A stretch of DNA of 64,000 nt, taken from Zea mays (lineage: Eukaryota; Streptophyta; Magnoliopsida; Poales; Poaceae). How positions within the stretch are numbered: the first letter of the stretch is position 1; each line of letters begins with the position of its first letter. The stretch covers positions 4,526,001 to 4,590,000 of the forward strand of contig NC_050104.1 of NCBI RefSeq assembly GCF_902167145.1. The letters are read 5' to 3'. The position numbers were made by a program, and so were the translations under genes. Positions 23,741-33,906 of the stretch are shown here, one piece after another. The notes beneath the pieces were generated by a model. The model saw only the letters and a list, made by a program, of their open reading frames with translations. It did no database searches and was not told where the DNA came from.

Positions 23741-24610
23741 TCATGAACTACCATTTTTCCGCATGTATGGCTTTAAGTTCTTATCAATTTTCTTTTCCAC
23801 ACGCTTGATTCTCTCTGGACCGTTAAAGACGAACATCTCTTTATACTTATTGTATTCCTCATCTTGGTCTCCCACATTCTCAACTCCAACAATTTTTTGC
23901 TTTCCAGAAATAACTACATGCATCTTCTCATCTGCTGGATCGAGTACATAGAACACTTGTGCAACACATTCGGCGAGAACCCACGGGTCATCTTTATATC
24001 CTACTTTCTTTAAGTCTACCAGTGTGAGTCCGTAGTTATCCACTATCACCCCCACGGGATGTTGTACCCATTGGCACTTAAACAAGGGTATTTTCATGCT
24101 TGGGCCATAATCAAGTTCCCATATTTCCTCTATGAATCCAAAATATGTGGTCTTCTGTCCATGTAGGTCAAAAGCATCGATACGAACACCGCTATTTTGT
24201 GCAACACTTTTCATGTCTTTTGATTTAGTGTAGAATGTGTACCCATTGATGTCATATGCTTGCCATGATGTCACAAAACACGATGGCCCAGAAGCCAAAT
24301 TCTTCATTGTTTTCTCATCCGAAGAGTCTCCGAATGGGATGTTTTTGTCCATTAACCATTCGCTGAAATGATGTTTGTGCTCCCTCATGATCCAGTCCTC
24401 TGTGCGGTTCTGATTTTCTTTACGAAGCTCATTCAGGTGTTCCTCTATGTAAGGCTCGGCTATCGTGAGATGTTGTAGTACACTACCATGAGCACAATGT
24501 ACTAGCTTGTAATCCTCAACGCGAAAAGTTTTCTTGCCCATTCTCCCTCTCCCACATAGTTTACCCTCATGTTAAGGTACAGGCACACCTATCATTGTTC
24601 CGTCACTGAT
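23741..24610 (-). pseudogene. TNP2-type transposase, C-terminal part (DUF4216 region)
   Basis: The reverse-strand frame from 24541 to 23741 encodes 266 residues including ILDLHGQ-like and WELDYGP, FKCQW and YVLDPADEKMHVV motifs. This is the DUF4216-type C-terminal region of plant CACTA TNP2 proteins. The frame is continuous upstream to the Copia insertion at 24616 except for an in-frame TAA at about 24574-24576. The Met at 24541 is therefore only the first ATG after that stop. Joined across the Copia, this is the tail of the protein whose N-terminal 830 residues lie at 33907-36402. Confidence 0.85.
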
Positions 24611-24615
24611 GTAAT

Positions 24616-25822
24616 TGATAGTCGCCTAGAGGGGGGGTGAATAGGGCGAAACTGAAATTTACAAAAATAATCACAACTACAAGCCGGGGTTAGCGTTAGT
24701 AATAATAAATGAGTCCGCGAGAGAGGGCGCAAAACAAATCGCAAGCAAATAAGGAGAGTGACACGAGGATTTGTTTTACCGAGGTTCGGTTCTTGCAAAC
24801 CTACTCCCCGTTGAGGAGGCCACAAAGGCCGGGTCTCTTTCAACCCTTCCCTCTCTCAAACGGTCCCTCGGACCGAGTGAGCTTTCCTTCTTCTCAATCA
24901 ACCGGGAACAAAACTTCCCCGCAAGGGCCACCACACAATCGGTGCCTCTTGCCTCGGTTACAATTGAGTGTTGATCACAAGAGCAAAAGAGAAAGAAAGA
25001 ATGCGATCCAAGCGCAAGAGCTCAAAAGAACACGGCAAATCACTCTCTCTAGTCACTAGGGTTTTGTGTGGGATTGGAGAGGATTTGATCTCTTTGAATG
25101 TGTCTAGAATTGAATGCCTAGCTCTTGTAAGTGGTTGAGAAGTGGAAAACTTGGATGGCAATGAATGTGGGGTGGTTGGGGTATTTATAGCCCCAACCAC
25201 CAAATGTGGCCGTTGGGGAGCCAGTCTGCTCGATGGCGCACCGGACAGTCCGGTGCACACCGGACATGTCCGGTGCCCCTGCCACGTCATCAGTGCCGTT
25301 GGAATCTGACCGTTGGAGTTCTGACTTGTGGGCCACCCTTGATGTCCGGTGGCGCACCGGACAGCTCCTGTTCATTGTCCGGTGCGCCAGTATGGGCAAA
25401 CCTGACGTCTGCGCGCGCTGCGGCGCATTTAATGCCTCTGCAGGTAGCCGTTGGCGCGGGATAGCCGTTGTGCTGGAGTCACACCGGACAGTCCGGTGCA
25501 CACCGGACATGTCCGGTGAATTATAGCGCGAGAGCCCCTGGAAATTCCCGAAGGTGGCGAGTTCGAGCTGGAGTCCCCTGGTGCACCGGACACTGTCCGG
25601 TGGCACACCGGACAGTCCGGTGCGCCCAGACCAGAGGGCCTACGGTTGGCTCTTTGCCCTTTTGTTGAACCCAACACTTGGTCATTTTATTGGCTATGTT
25701 GTGAACCTTTGACACCTGTATAACTTACACACTAGAACAAACTAGTTAGTCCAAAGATTTGTGTTGGGCAATTCAACCACCAAAATTATATAGGAACAAG
25801 GTGTAAGCCTAATTCCCTTTCA
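24616..25822 (-). repeat. 3' LTR of the nested Copia
   Basis: A 1,207-bp LTR beginning tgaaaggg on the reverse strand. The reverse-strand TATA is near 25182 (ctataaatacc). The U3 part contains several copies of the palindrome caccggac(a/at)gtccggtg. ORFs up to 162 codons inside it recur in the other LTR and are not genes. Confidence 0.95.
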
Positions 25823-25823
25823 A

Positions 25824-26701
25824 TCTCCCCCTTTTTGGTGATTGATGCCAACACAAACCAAAGCAAATATAGAAGTGCATAATTGAACTAGTTTGCATAA
25901 AATAAGTGCAAAGGTTGCTTGGAATTTAGCCAATATAACTACTTACAAGATATGCAAGGAATGTTTCTTTCTTACATAACATTTTGGACCACGTTTGCAC
26001 CACATGTTTTGTTTTTGTAAATTCTTTTTGTAAATCCATTTCAAAGATCTTTTGCAAATAGTCAAAGGTACATGAATAAGAGTTTGCAAAGCATTTTCAA
26101 GATTTGAAATTGTCTCCCCCTATTTCAAATGCTTTTCCTTTGACTAAACAAAACTCCCCCTAAAGGAGATCCACCTCTTAGTGTTCAAGAGGGTTTTGAT
26201 ATACAATTTTTGAAATACTACTTTCTCCCCCTTTTGAACATAATAGGGTACCAAATGATAAAGACTTTTGGAAAGCACTAAGTTTTTGAATTTGATGGTG
26301 GTGGTGCGGTCCTTTTGCTTTGGGCTCATTTCTCCCCCTTTTTGGCATGAATCGCCAAAAACGGAATCATTAGAGCCCTCGAAGTGCAATCTTCCCCTTT
26401 GGTCATAAATAAGTGAGTTAAGATTATACCAAAGACGAAGTCATTTTGCGTTTGAGCTTTTACTCTCTTCCCCAAGGATGAAGTCCTTTTCCTTGATGCT
26501 CATTTCTCCCCCAAAGAAGAGAGAGTTGCTCGGAGTGGTGGCGAAGTATGAGTTACGGAGTGGAAGCCTTTGTCTTCGCCGACGACTCCAATTCCCTTTC
26601 AATATACCTATGACTTGGTTTGAAATAACTTGAAAACACATTAGTCATAGCATATAAAAGAGATATGATCAAAGGTATTCAAATGAGCTATGTGTGCAAG
26701 C
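25824..26701 (-). other. Region between pol and 3' LTR with repeated polypurine tracts
   Basis: No env-like frame is visible. In addition to the polypurine tract touching the LTR, reverse-strand ggggg-type purine runs recur at about 26114, 26155, 26225, 26332 and 26507, each in an aggggga context. Multiple tract-like motifs are known from the SIRE/Maximus lineage; the functional one should be that next to the LTR. Confidence 0.7.
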
Positions 26702-29700
26702 TTAGCAAAAGAAATTTCTAGAATCAAGAATATTGAGCTCATGCCTAAGTCTGGTAAAAGATTGTTCATCAAGTGGCTTGGTAAAGATATCGGCTAATTG
26801 ATCTTTAGTATTAATGTAAGAAATCTCGATATCCCCCTTTTGTTGGTGATCCCTAAGAAAATGATACCGAATGGCTATGTGCTTAGTGCGGCTATGCTCG
26901 ACGGGATTGTCGGCCATTTTGATTGCACTCTCATTATCACATAGCAAAGGGACTTTGGTTAATTTGTAACCGTAGTCCCGCAGGGTTTGCCTCATCCAAA
27001 GCAATTGCGCGCAACAATGTCCTGCGGCAATGTACTCGGCTTCGGCGGTGGAAAGAGCGACCGAATTTTGCTTCTTTGAAGCCCAAGACACCAAGGATCT
27101 TCCCAAGAACTGGCAAGTCCCCGATGTGCTCTTCCTATTGATTTTGCACCCCGCCCAATCGGCATCCGAATAACCAATCAAATCAAACGTGGATCCCCGA
27201 GGGTACCAAAGCCCAAACTTAGGTGTGTAAGCCAAATATCTCAAGATTCGTTTTACGGCCGTGAGGTGGGATTCCTTAGGGTCGGATTGGAATCTTGCAC
27301 ACATGCAAACGGAAAGCATAATGTCCGGTCGAGATGCACATAAATAAAGCAATGAACCAATCATCGACCGGTATACCTTTTGATCCACGGACTTACCTCC
27401 CGTGTCAAGGTCGAGATGCCCATTAGTTCCCATGGGTGTCTTGATGGGTTTGGCATCCTTCATCCCAAACTTAGCAAGAATGTCTTGAGTGTATTTTGTT
27501 TGGCTAATGAAGGTGCCCTCTCGGAGTTGCTTGACTTGGAATCCTAGAAAATACTTCAACTCCCCCATCATCGACATCTCGAATTTCTGTGTCATGATCC
27601 TACTAAACTCTTCACATGTAGACTCGTTAGTAGACCCAAATATAATATCATCAACATAAATTTGGCATACAAACAAGTCATTTTCAAGAGTTTTAGTAAA
27701 GAGTGTAGGATCGGCCTTGCCAACTTTGAAGCCATTAGCAATAAGGAAATCTCTTAGGCATTCATACCATGCTCTTGGGGCTTGCTTGAGCCCATAAAGC
27801 GCCTTAGAGAGCCTATAGACATGGTTAGGGTACTCACTGTCTTCAAAGCCGGGAGGTTGCTCAACATAGACCTCTTCCTTGATTGGTCCGTTGAGGAAGG
27901 CACTTTTCACGTCCATTTGATAGAGCTTAAAGCCATGGTAAGTAGCATAGGCCAATAATATGCGAATTGACTCAAGCCTAGCTACTGGTGCATAGGTTTC
28001 ACCGAAATCCAAACCTTCGACTTGTGAATACCCTTTGGCCACGAGTCGAGCTTTGTTCCTTGTCACCACACCATGCTCATCTTGCTTGTTGCGGAAGACC
28101 CATTTGGTTCCTACAACATTTTGGTTAGGACGTGGAACTAAATGCCATACCTCGTTCCTCGTGAAATTGTTGAGCTCCTCTTGCATTGCCACCACCCAAT
28201 CCGAATCTTGGAGAGCTTCCTCTATCCTGTGTGGCTCAATAGAGGAAACAAAAGAGTAATGTTCACAAAAATGAGCAACCCGAGATCGAGTAGTTACCCC
28301 CTTATGAATGTCGCCGAGGATGGTGTCGACGGGGTGATCTCGTTGGATTGCTTGGTGGACTCTTGGGTGTGGCGGTCTTGGTTCTTCCTCATCCTCCTTT
28401 TCTTGATCATTTGCATCTCCCCCTTGATCATTGCCGTCATCTTGAGGTGGCTCATCTTCTTGATTTTGCCCTTCATCAACTTGAGCCTCCTCCTCATTTT
28501 GAGTTGGTGGAGATGCTTGCATGGAGGAGGATGGTTGATCTTGTGTACTTGGAGGCTCTTCGGATTCCTTAGGACACACATCCCCGATGGACATGTTCCT
28601 TAGTGCGATGCATGGAGCCTGTTCTTCACCTATCTCATCAAGATCAACTTGCTCTACTTGAGAGCCGTTAGTTTCATCAAACACAACGTCACAAGAGACT
28701 TCAACTAGTCCAGTGGACTTGTTAAAGACCCTATATGCCCTTGTGTTTGAGTCATAACCAAGTAAAAAGCCTTCTACAGTTTTAGGAGCAAATTTAGATT
28801 TTCTACCTCTTTTAATAAGAATGAAGCATTTGCTACCAAAAACTCTAAAATATGAAATGTTGGGCTTTTTACCGGTTAGGAGTTCATATGATGTCTTCTT
28901 GAGGATTCGGTGAAGATATAACCGGTTGATGGCGTAGCAGGCGGTGTTGACCGCTTCGGCCCAAAACCGGTCCGGTGTCTTGTACTCATCAAGCATGGTT
29001 CTTGCCATGTCCAATAGAGTTCGATTCTTCCTCTCCACTACACCATTTTGTTGTGGCGTGTAGGGAGAGGAGAACTCATGCTTGATGCCCTCCTCCTCAA
29101 GGAAGCTTTCAATTTGAGAGTTCTTGAACTCCGTCCCATTGTCGCTTCTTATTTTCTTGATCCTTAAGCCGAACTCATTTTGAGCCCGTCTCAAGAATCC
29201 TTTTAAAGTCTCTTGGGTTTGAGATTTTTCCTGTAAAAAGAATACCCAAGTGAAGCGAGAATAATCATCCACAATAACTAGACAGTACTTACTCCCGCCG
29301 ATGCTTATGTAAGCGATCGGGCCGAATAGATCCATGTGTAGGAGCTCCAGTGGCCTGTCAGTCGTCATTATGTTCTTGTGTGGATGATGAGTGCCAACTT
29401 GCTTCCCTGCTTGGCATGCGCTACAAGTCCTGTCTTTCTCAAAATGAACATTGGTTAGTCCTAAAATGTGCTCTCCCTTTAGAAGCTTATGAAGATTCTT
29501 CATCCCAACATGGGCTAGTCGGCGGTGCCAGAGCCAACCCATGTTAGTCTTAGCAATTAAACATGTGTCGAGCTCAGCTCTATCAAAATCTACTAAGTAT
29601 AGCTGACCCTCTAACACACCCTTAAATGCTATTGAATCATCACTTCTTCTAAAGACAGTGACACCTATATCAGTAAAAAGACAGTTGTAGCCCATTTGAC

Positions 29701-29947
29701 ATAATTGGGAAACAGAAAGCAAGTTGTAATCTAATGAATCAACAAGAAAAACATTGGAAATGGAATGGTCAGGTGAAATAGCAATTTTACCCAAACCTTT
29801 GACCAAACCTTGGTTTCCATCCCCGAATGTAATCGCTCGTTGGGGATCTTTGTTTTTCTCATAGGAGGAGAACATCCTTTTCTCCCCTGTCATATGGTTT
29901 GTGCACCCGCTGTCGAGTATCCAACTTGAGCCCCCGGATGCATAAAC
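26702..29947 (-). CDS. pol: Copia pol: protease, integrase, reverse transcriptase, RNase H
   Basis: The open frame begins at 29947 right after a TAG and runs 1,081 codons; the first ATG is at 29893, inside the protease. Domains in order: the protease motif [11 protein letters not shown]; the GAG-pre-integrase zinc-binding region with [10 protein letters not shown] and CSACQAGK; the integrase core with HMDLFGP, DNGTEF and [12 protein letters not shown]; the reverse transcriptase with [19 protein letters not shown] and YVDDIIFGS; and RNase H with [16 protein letters not shown] and [12 protein letters not shown]. No internal stop or frameshift is seen and the length is normal. The frame is +1 relative to gag, with only 13 nt between the gag stop and the first pol codon. 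Expression therefore needs splicing, frameshifting or reinitiation. Confidence 0.95.
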   Translation of the reverse strand, partial: VYASGGSSWILDSGCTNHMTGEKRMFSSYEKNKDPQRAITFGDGNQGLVKGLGKIAISPDHSISNVFLVDSLDYNLLSVSQLCQMGYNCLFTDIGVTVFRRSDDSIAFKGVLEGQLYLVDFDRAELDTCLIAKTNMGWLWHRRLAHVGMKNLHKLLKGEHILGLTNVHFEKDRTCSACQAGKQVGTHHPHKNIMTTDRPLELLHMDLFGPIAYISIGGSKYCLVIVDDYSRFTWVFFLQEKSQTQETLKGFLRRAQNEFGLRIKKIRSDNGTEFKNSQIESFLEEEGIKHEFSSPYTPQQNGVVERKNRTLLDMARTMLDEYKTPDRFWAEAVNTACYAINRLYLHRILKKTSYELLTGKKPNISYFRVFGSKCFILIKRGRKSKFAPKTVEGFLLGYDSNTRAYRVFNKSTGLVEVSCDVVFDETNGSQVEQVDLDEIGEEQAPCIALRNMSIGDVCPKESEEPPSTQDQPSSSMQASPPTQNEEEAQVDEGQNQEDEPPQDDGNDQGGDANDQEKEDEEEPRPPHPRVHQAIQRDHPVDTILGDIHKGVTTRSRVAHFCEHYSFVSSIEPHRIEEALQDSDWVVAMQEELNNFTRNEVWHLVPRPNQNVVGTKWVFRNKQDEHGVVTRNKARLVAKGYSQVEGLDFGETYAPVARLESIRILLAYATYHGFKLYQMDVKSAFLNGPIKEEVYVEQPPGFEDSEYPNHVYRLSKALYGLKQAPRAWYECLRDFLIANGFKVGKADPTLFTKTLENDLFVCQIYVDDIIFGSTNESTCEEFSRIMTQKFEMSMMGELKYFLGFQVKQLREGTFISQTKYTQDILAKFGMKDAKPIKTPMGTNGHLDLDTGGKSVDQKVYRSMIGSLLYLCASRPDIMLSVCMCARFQSDPKESHLTAVKRILRYLAYTPKFGLWYPRGSTFDLIGYSDADWAGCKINRKSTSGTCQFLGRSLVSWASKKQNSVALSTAEAEYIAAGHCCAQLLWMRQTLRDYGYKLTKVPLLCDNESAIKMADNPVEHSRTKHIAIRYHFLRDHQQKGDIEISYINTKDQLADIFTKPLDEQSFTRLRHELNILDSRNFFC

Positions 29948-29960
29948 CTACAAAACAAGT

Positions 29961-32651
29961 TTAGTTCTTTGTTTTAGGTACCCAAACGGTTTTGGGTCCT
30001 TTAGCATTAGATACAAGAACTTTGGGTACCCAAACACAAGTCTTGGAGCCCTTGTGTTTGCCCCCAACAATTTTGGCAACTACCTTGCCAGATTTGCTAG
30101 TCAACACATAAGATGCATCAAAAGTTTTAAATGAAATGACATGATTATTTGATGCATTAATAGTTTTCTTTCTAGGCAACTTGGCATGTGTTGGTTGCCT
30201 AGATCTAGATGTCTCACCCTTATACATAAAAGCATAATTAGGGCCAGAGTGAGACTTCCTAGAATGAATTTTCTTAATCTTATTCTCAGGATACCCGGCA
30301 GGGTACAAAATGTAACCCTCGTTATCCTGATGCATGGGAGCCTTGCCCTTAACAAAATTAGACAAGTTCTTAGGAGGGGCATTAATTTTGACATTGTCTC
30401 CCCTTTGAAAGCCAATGCCGTCCTTAATGCCCGGGCGTCTCCCATTATAGAGCATGCTTCTAGCCAATTTAAATTTTTCATTTTCTAAGTCATGCTCTCT
30501 AATTTTAGCATTAAGTTGTGCTATGTGATCATTTTGTTTTTTAATTAAGGCAAGGTGATCATGGATAGCATCAACATTAATATCTCTACATCTAGTGCAA
30601 ATGGACACATGCTCAATAGTAGATGTAGAGGGTTTGCAAGACTTTAATTCAATAACCTTAGCATGCAACAAATCATTCTTAGTTCTAAGGTCAGAAATAG
30701 TGGTATTGCAAACATCAAAATCCTTAGCCTTAGCAATTAATTTCTCATTCTCATTTCTAAGGCTAGCGATGCAAGCATTCAATTCATCAATCCTAGCAAG
30801 CAAATCAACATCATCATTTCTAGGATCAATGCAAACATGAGAATCAACCTTAGCCAACAAATTAGCATTTTCATTTCTAAGGTTGTCTAAAATCTCATGG
30901 CAAGTGCTTAGCTCACTAGATAATTTTTCACATTTTTCTCTTTCTAGAGCATAAGCATTTTTAACCTTAACATGTTTCTTATTTTCCTTGATTAGGAAGT
31001 CCTCTTGGGAGTCCAAGAGATCATCCTTTTCATGGATGGCACTAATTAGTTCATTTAATTTTTCCTTTTGTTCCATGTTAAGGTTAGCAAAAAGAATGCG
31101 CAAGTTATCCTCCTCATTTTTATCATCATCCTCATCACTAGATGTTTCATATTTAGTGGAGGACCTTGATTTTACCTTCTTTTTGCCGTCCTTGGCCATG
31201 AGACACTTGTGGCCGACGTTGGGGAAGAGAAGGCCTTTGGTGACGGCGATGTTGGCGGCGTCCTCGTCGTCGGAGGAGTCGCTTGAGCTTTCGTCGGAGT
31301 CCCACTCCCGACAAACATGGGCATCGCCGCCCCTCTTCTTGTAGTATTTCTTCTTCTCCTTTCTTCTTCCCTTCTTGTCGTCGCCCCTGTCACTGTCACT
31401 AGACATAGGACATTTTGCAATGAAGTGACCGGGCTTACCACACTTGTAGCAAACCTTCTTGGAACGGGGTTTGTAGTCCTTCCCCTTCCGTTGCTTGAGA
31501 ATTTGCCTAAAGCTTTTGATGATTAGGGCCATCTCCTCATTGTCGAGCTTGGAGGCGTCAATTGGTTGTCTACTTGGTGTAGACTCCTCCTTCTTCTCCT
31601 CCGTTGCCTTAAAGGCCACCGGTTGCGCCTCGGATGTGGAGGGCTCGTCAAGCTCGTTGATCTTCTTGGAGCCCTTAATCATGCATTCAAAGCTCACAAA
31701 ATTCCCGATAACTTCCTCGGGGGTCATTAGTGGATATCTAGGATTCCCACGAATTAATTGTACTTGAGTGGGGTTAAGGAAAATAAGTGCTCTTAGAATA
31801 ACCTTAACCACTTCGTGGTCATCCCATTTTGTGCTCCCGAGGTTGCGCACTTGGTTCACCAAGGTCTTGAGCCGGTTGTACATGTCTTGTGGCTCCTCCC
31901 CTTGGCGAAGACGGAAGCGACCGAGCTCCCCCTCGATCGTTTCCCGCTTGGTGATCTTGGTGAGTTCATCACCTTCGTGCGCCGTCTTGAGTAGGTCCCA
32001 AATCTCCTTGGCGTTCTTCAATCCTTGTACTTTGTTGTATTCCTCCTTGCTTAGGGAGGCAAGGAGGATAGTTGCGGCTTGGGAGTTGAAGTGCTCGATT
32101 TGGGCCACTTCGTCCGTGTCATAGTCCTCATCCCCTACGGATGGTACCTGTACACCATACTCAACAACATCCCATAATCTTTTGTGGAGAGAGGTTAGAT
32201 GAAATCGCATCAAATTACTCCACATAGCATAATCTTCACCATTAAAAGTTGGTGGTTTGCCTAATGGGACGGAAAGTAAAGGTGTATGTTTAGGAACGCG
32301 AGGGTAGCGTAGGGGGATCTTACTATACTTCTTACGCTCTTGGCGTTTAGAAGTGACGGACGCCGCGTCGGAGCCGGAGGTGGAGGTCGATGAAGTGTCG
32401 GTCTCGTAGAAGACCACCTTCCTCATCCTTTTGTGCTTGTCCCCACTCCGATGCGGCTTGTGAGAAGATTTTTCCTTCTTCTCCTTATGGTGAGAAGAGG
32501 AAGATCTTTTCTCCTTCCGCTTGGAGGATTTCTTTTTCTTCTCTCTTCTCTTGGTGCGGGACTCTTCCGATGAAGATGAAGTGCTCCCTTGGCTTGTAGT
32601 GGGCTTGTCGTCGCCGGTCTCCATCTCCTTCTTGGCGTGATCTCCCGACAT
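29961..32651 (-). CDS. gag: Copia gag polyprotein (896 aa)
   Basis: The first ATG on the reverse strand is at 32651, only about 35 nt after the primer binding site. The N-terminus is Ser/Lys/Arg-rich. A UBN2-type gag domain lies at roughly residues 110-330 (motifs MWSNLMRFHL, AKEIWDLLKTAHEG). A CCHC zinc knuckle follows near residue 405 (CYKCGKPGHFIAKC), then an acidic segment and a long coiled-coil-like region with repeated LRNEN and DLRTKN patterns. A basic C-terminus ends in VPKTKN. The long extension after the zinc knuckle is usual for the SIRE/Maximus lineage. The frame is intact, so the protein could form particles. Confidence 0.93.
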   Translation of the reverse strand: MSGDHAKKEMETGDDKPTTSQGSTSSSSEESRTKRREKKKKSSKRKEKRSSSSHHKEKKEKSSHKPHRSGDKHKRMRKVVFYETDTSSTSTSGSDAASVTSKRQERKKYSKIPLRYPRVPKHTPLLSVPLGKPPTFNGEDYAMWSNLMRFHLTSLHKRLWDVVEYGVQVPSVGDEDYDTDEVAQIEHFNSQAATILLASLSKEEYNKVQGLKNAKEIWDLLKTAHEGDELTKITKRETIEGELGRFRLRQGEEPQDMYNRLKTLVNQVRNLGSTKWDDHEVVKVILRALIFLNPTQVQLIRGNPRYPLMTPEEVIGNFVSFECMIKGSKKINELDEPSTSEAQPVAFKATEEKKEESTPSRQPIDASKLDNEEMALIIKSFRQILKQRKGKDYKPRSKKVCYKCGKPGHFIAKCPMSSDSDRGDDKKGRRKEKKKYYKKRGGDAHVCREWDSDESSSDSSDDEDAANIAVTKGLLFPNVGHKCLMAKDGKKKVKSRSSTKYETSSDEDDDKNEEDNLRILFANLNMEQKEKLNELISAIHEKDDLLDSQEDFLIKENKKHVKVKNAYALEREKCEKLSSELSTCHEILDNLRNENANLLAKVDSHVCIDPRNDDVDLLARIDELNACIASLRNENEKLIAKAKDFDVCNTTISDLRTKNDLLHAKVIELKSCKPSTSTIEHVSICTRCRDINVDAIHDHLALIKKQNDHIAQLNAKIREHDLENEKFKLARSMLYNGRRPGIKDGIGFQRGDNVKINAPPKNLSNFVKGKAPMHQDNEGYILYPAGYPENKIKKIHSRKSHSGPNYAFMYKGETSRSRQPTHAKLPRKKTINASNNHVISFKTFDASYVLTSKSGKVVAKIVGGKHKGSKTCVWVPKVLVSNAKGPKTVWVPKTKN

Positions 32652-32685
32652 CACTTCGAGCGGTTAGGCTCTAATGAAGCACCGG

Positions 32686-32697
32686 GCTCTGATACCA
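32686..32697 (-). promoter_or_regulatory. Primer binding site of the nested Copia
   Basis: Reverse-strand tggtatcagagc, two bases inside the 5' LTR. It is complementary to the 3' end of initiator methionine tRNA, the usual Copia primer. Confidence 0.95.
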
Positions 32698-32699
32698 AT

Positions 32700-33906
32700 T
32701 GATAGTCGCCTAGAGGGGGGGTGAATAGGGCGAAACTGAAATTTACAAAAATAATCACAACTACAAGCCGGGGTTAGCGTTAGTAATAATAAATGAGTCC
32801 GCGAGAGAGGGCGCAAAACAAATCGCAAGCAAATAAGGAGAGTGACACGAGGATTTGTTTTACCGAGGTTCGGTTCTTGCAAACCTACTCCCCGTTGAGG
32901 AGGCCACAAAGGCCGGGTCTCTTTCAACCCTTCCCTCTCTCAAACGGTCCCTCGGACCGAGTGAGCTTTCCTTCTTCTCAATCAACCGGGAACAAAACTT
33001 CCCCGCAAGGGCCACCACACAATCGGTGCCTCTTGCCTCGGTTACAATTGAGTGTTGATCACAAGAGCAAAAGAGAAAGAAAGAATGCGATCCAAGCGCA
33101 AGAGCTCAAAAGAACACGGCAAATCACTCTCTCTAGTCACTAGGGTTTTGTGTGGGATTGGAGAGGATTTGATCTCTTTGAATGTGTCTAGAATTGAATG
33201 CCTAGCTCTTGTAAGTGGTTGAGAAGTGGAAAACTTGGATGGCAATGAATGTGGGGTGGTTGGGGTATTTATAGCCCCAACCACCAAATGTGGCCGTTGG
33301 GGAGCCAGTCTGCTCGATGGCGCACCGGACAGTCCGGTGCACACCGGACATGTCCGGTGCCCCTGCCACGTCATCAGTGCCGTTGGAATCTGACCGTTGG
33401 AGTTCTGACTTGTGGGCCACCCTTGATGTCCGGTGGCGCACCGGACAGCTCCTGTTCATTGTCCGGTGCGCCGGTATGGGCAAACCTGACGTCTGCGCGC
33501 GCTGCGGCGCATTTAATGCCTCTGCAGGTAGCCGTTGGCGCGGGATAGCCGTTGTGCTGGAGTCACACCGGACAGTCCGGTGCACACCGGACATGTCCGG
33601 TGAATTATAGCGCGAGAGCCCCTGGAAATTCCCGAAGGTGGCGAGTTCGAGCTGGAGTCCCCTGGTGCACCGGACACTGTCCGGTGGCACACCGGACAGT
33701 CCGGTGCGCCCAGACCAGAGGGCCTACGGTTGGCTCTTTGCCCTTTTGTTGAACCCAACACTTGGTCATTTTATTGGCTATGTTGTGAACCTTTGACACC
33801 TGTATAACTTACACACTAGAACAAACTAGTTAGTCCAAAGATTTGTGTTGGGCAATTCAACCACCAAAATTATATAGGAACAAGGTGTAAGCCTAATTCC
33901 CTTTCA
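32700..33906 (-). repeat. 5' LTR of the nested Copia, with promoter
   Basis: Matches 24616-25822 at a constant offset of 8,084 with one visible substitution. The promoter TATA is at 33274-33264 (ctataaatacc, reverse strand), giving a U3 of about 630 bp that holds the repeated caccggac...gtccggtg palindromes. Confidence 0.95.

Larger units (their letters stand above)
24616..33906 (-). mobile_element. Full-length Opie/Ji-like Copia (SIRE/Maximus) retrotransposon
   Basis: Two 1,207-bp LTRs (24616-25822 and 32700-33906) bracket gag and pol on the reverse strand, and GTAAT is duplicated outside (24611-24615 and 33907-33911). The LTRs differ at one position by eye (A at 25389, G at 33473), so the insertion is very recent. 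The primer binding site is at 32697-32686 (tggtatcagagc) and the polypurine tract at 25837-25824. The element landed inside the TNP2 transposase of the CACTA. The LTR start tgaaagggaattaggc on the sense strand is typical of maize Opie/Ji. All parts needed for autonomous activity appear present. Confidence 0.95.

Noticed and set aside
25118..25715. Overlapping ORFs of 64-162 codons on both strands
   Set aside because: They lie in the LTR, recur at the same offsets in 33202-33799, and come from the palindromic ccggac repeats.
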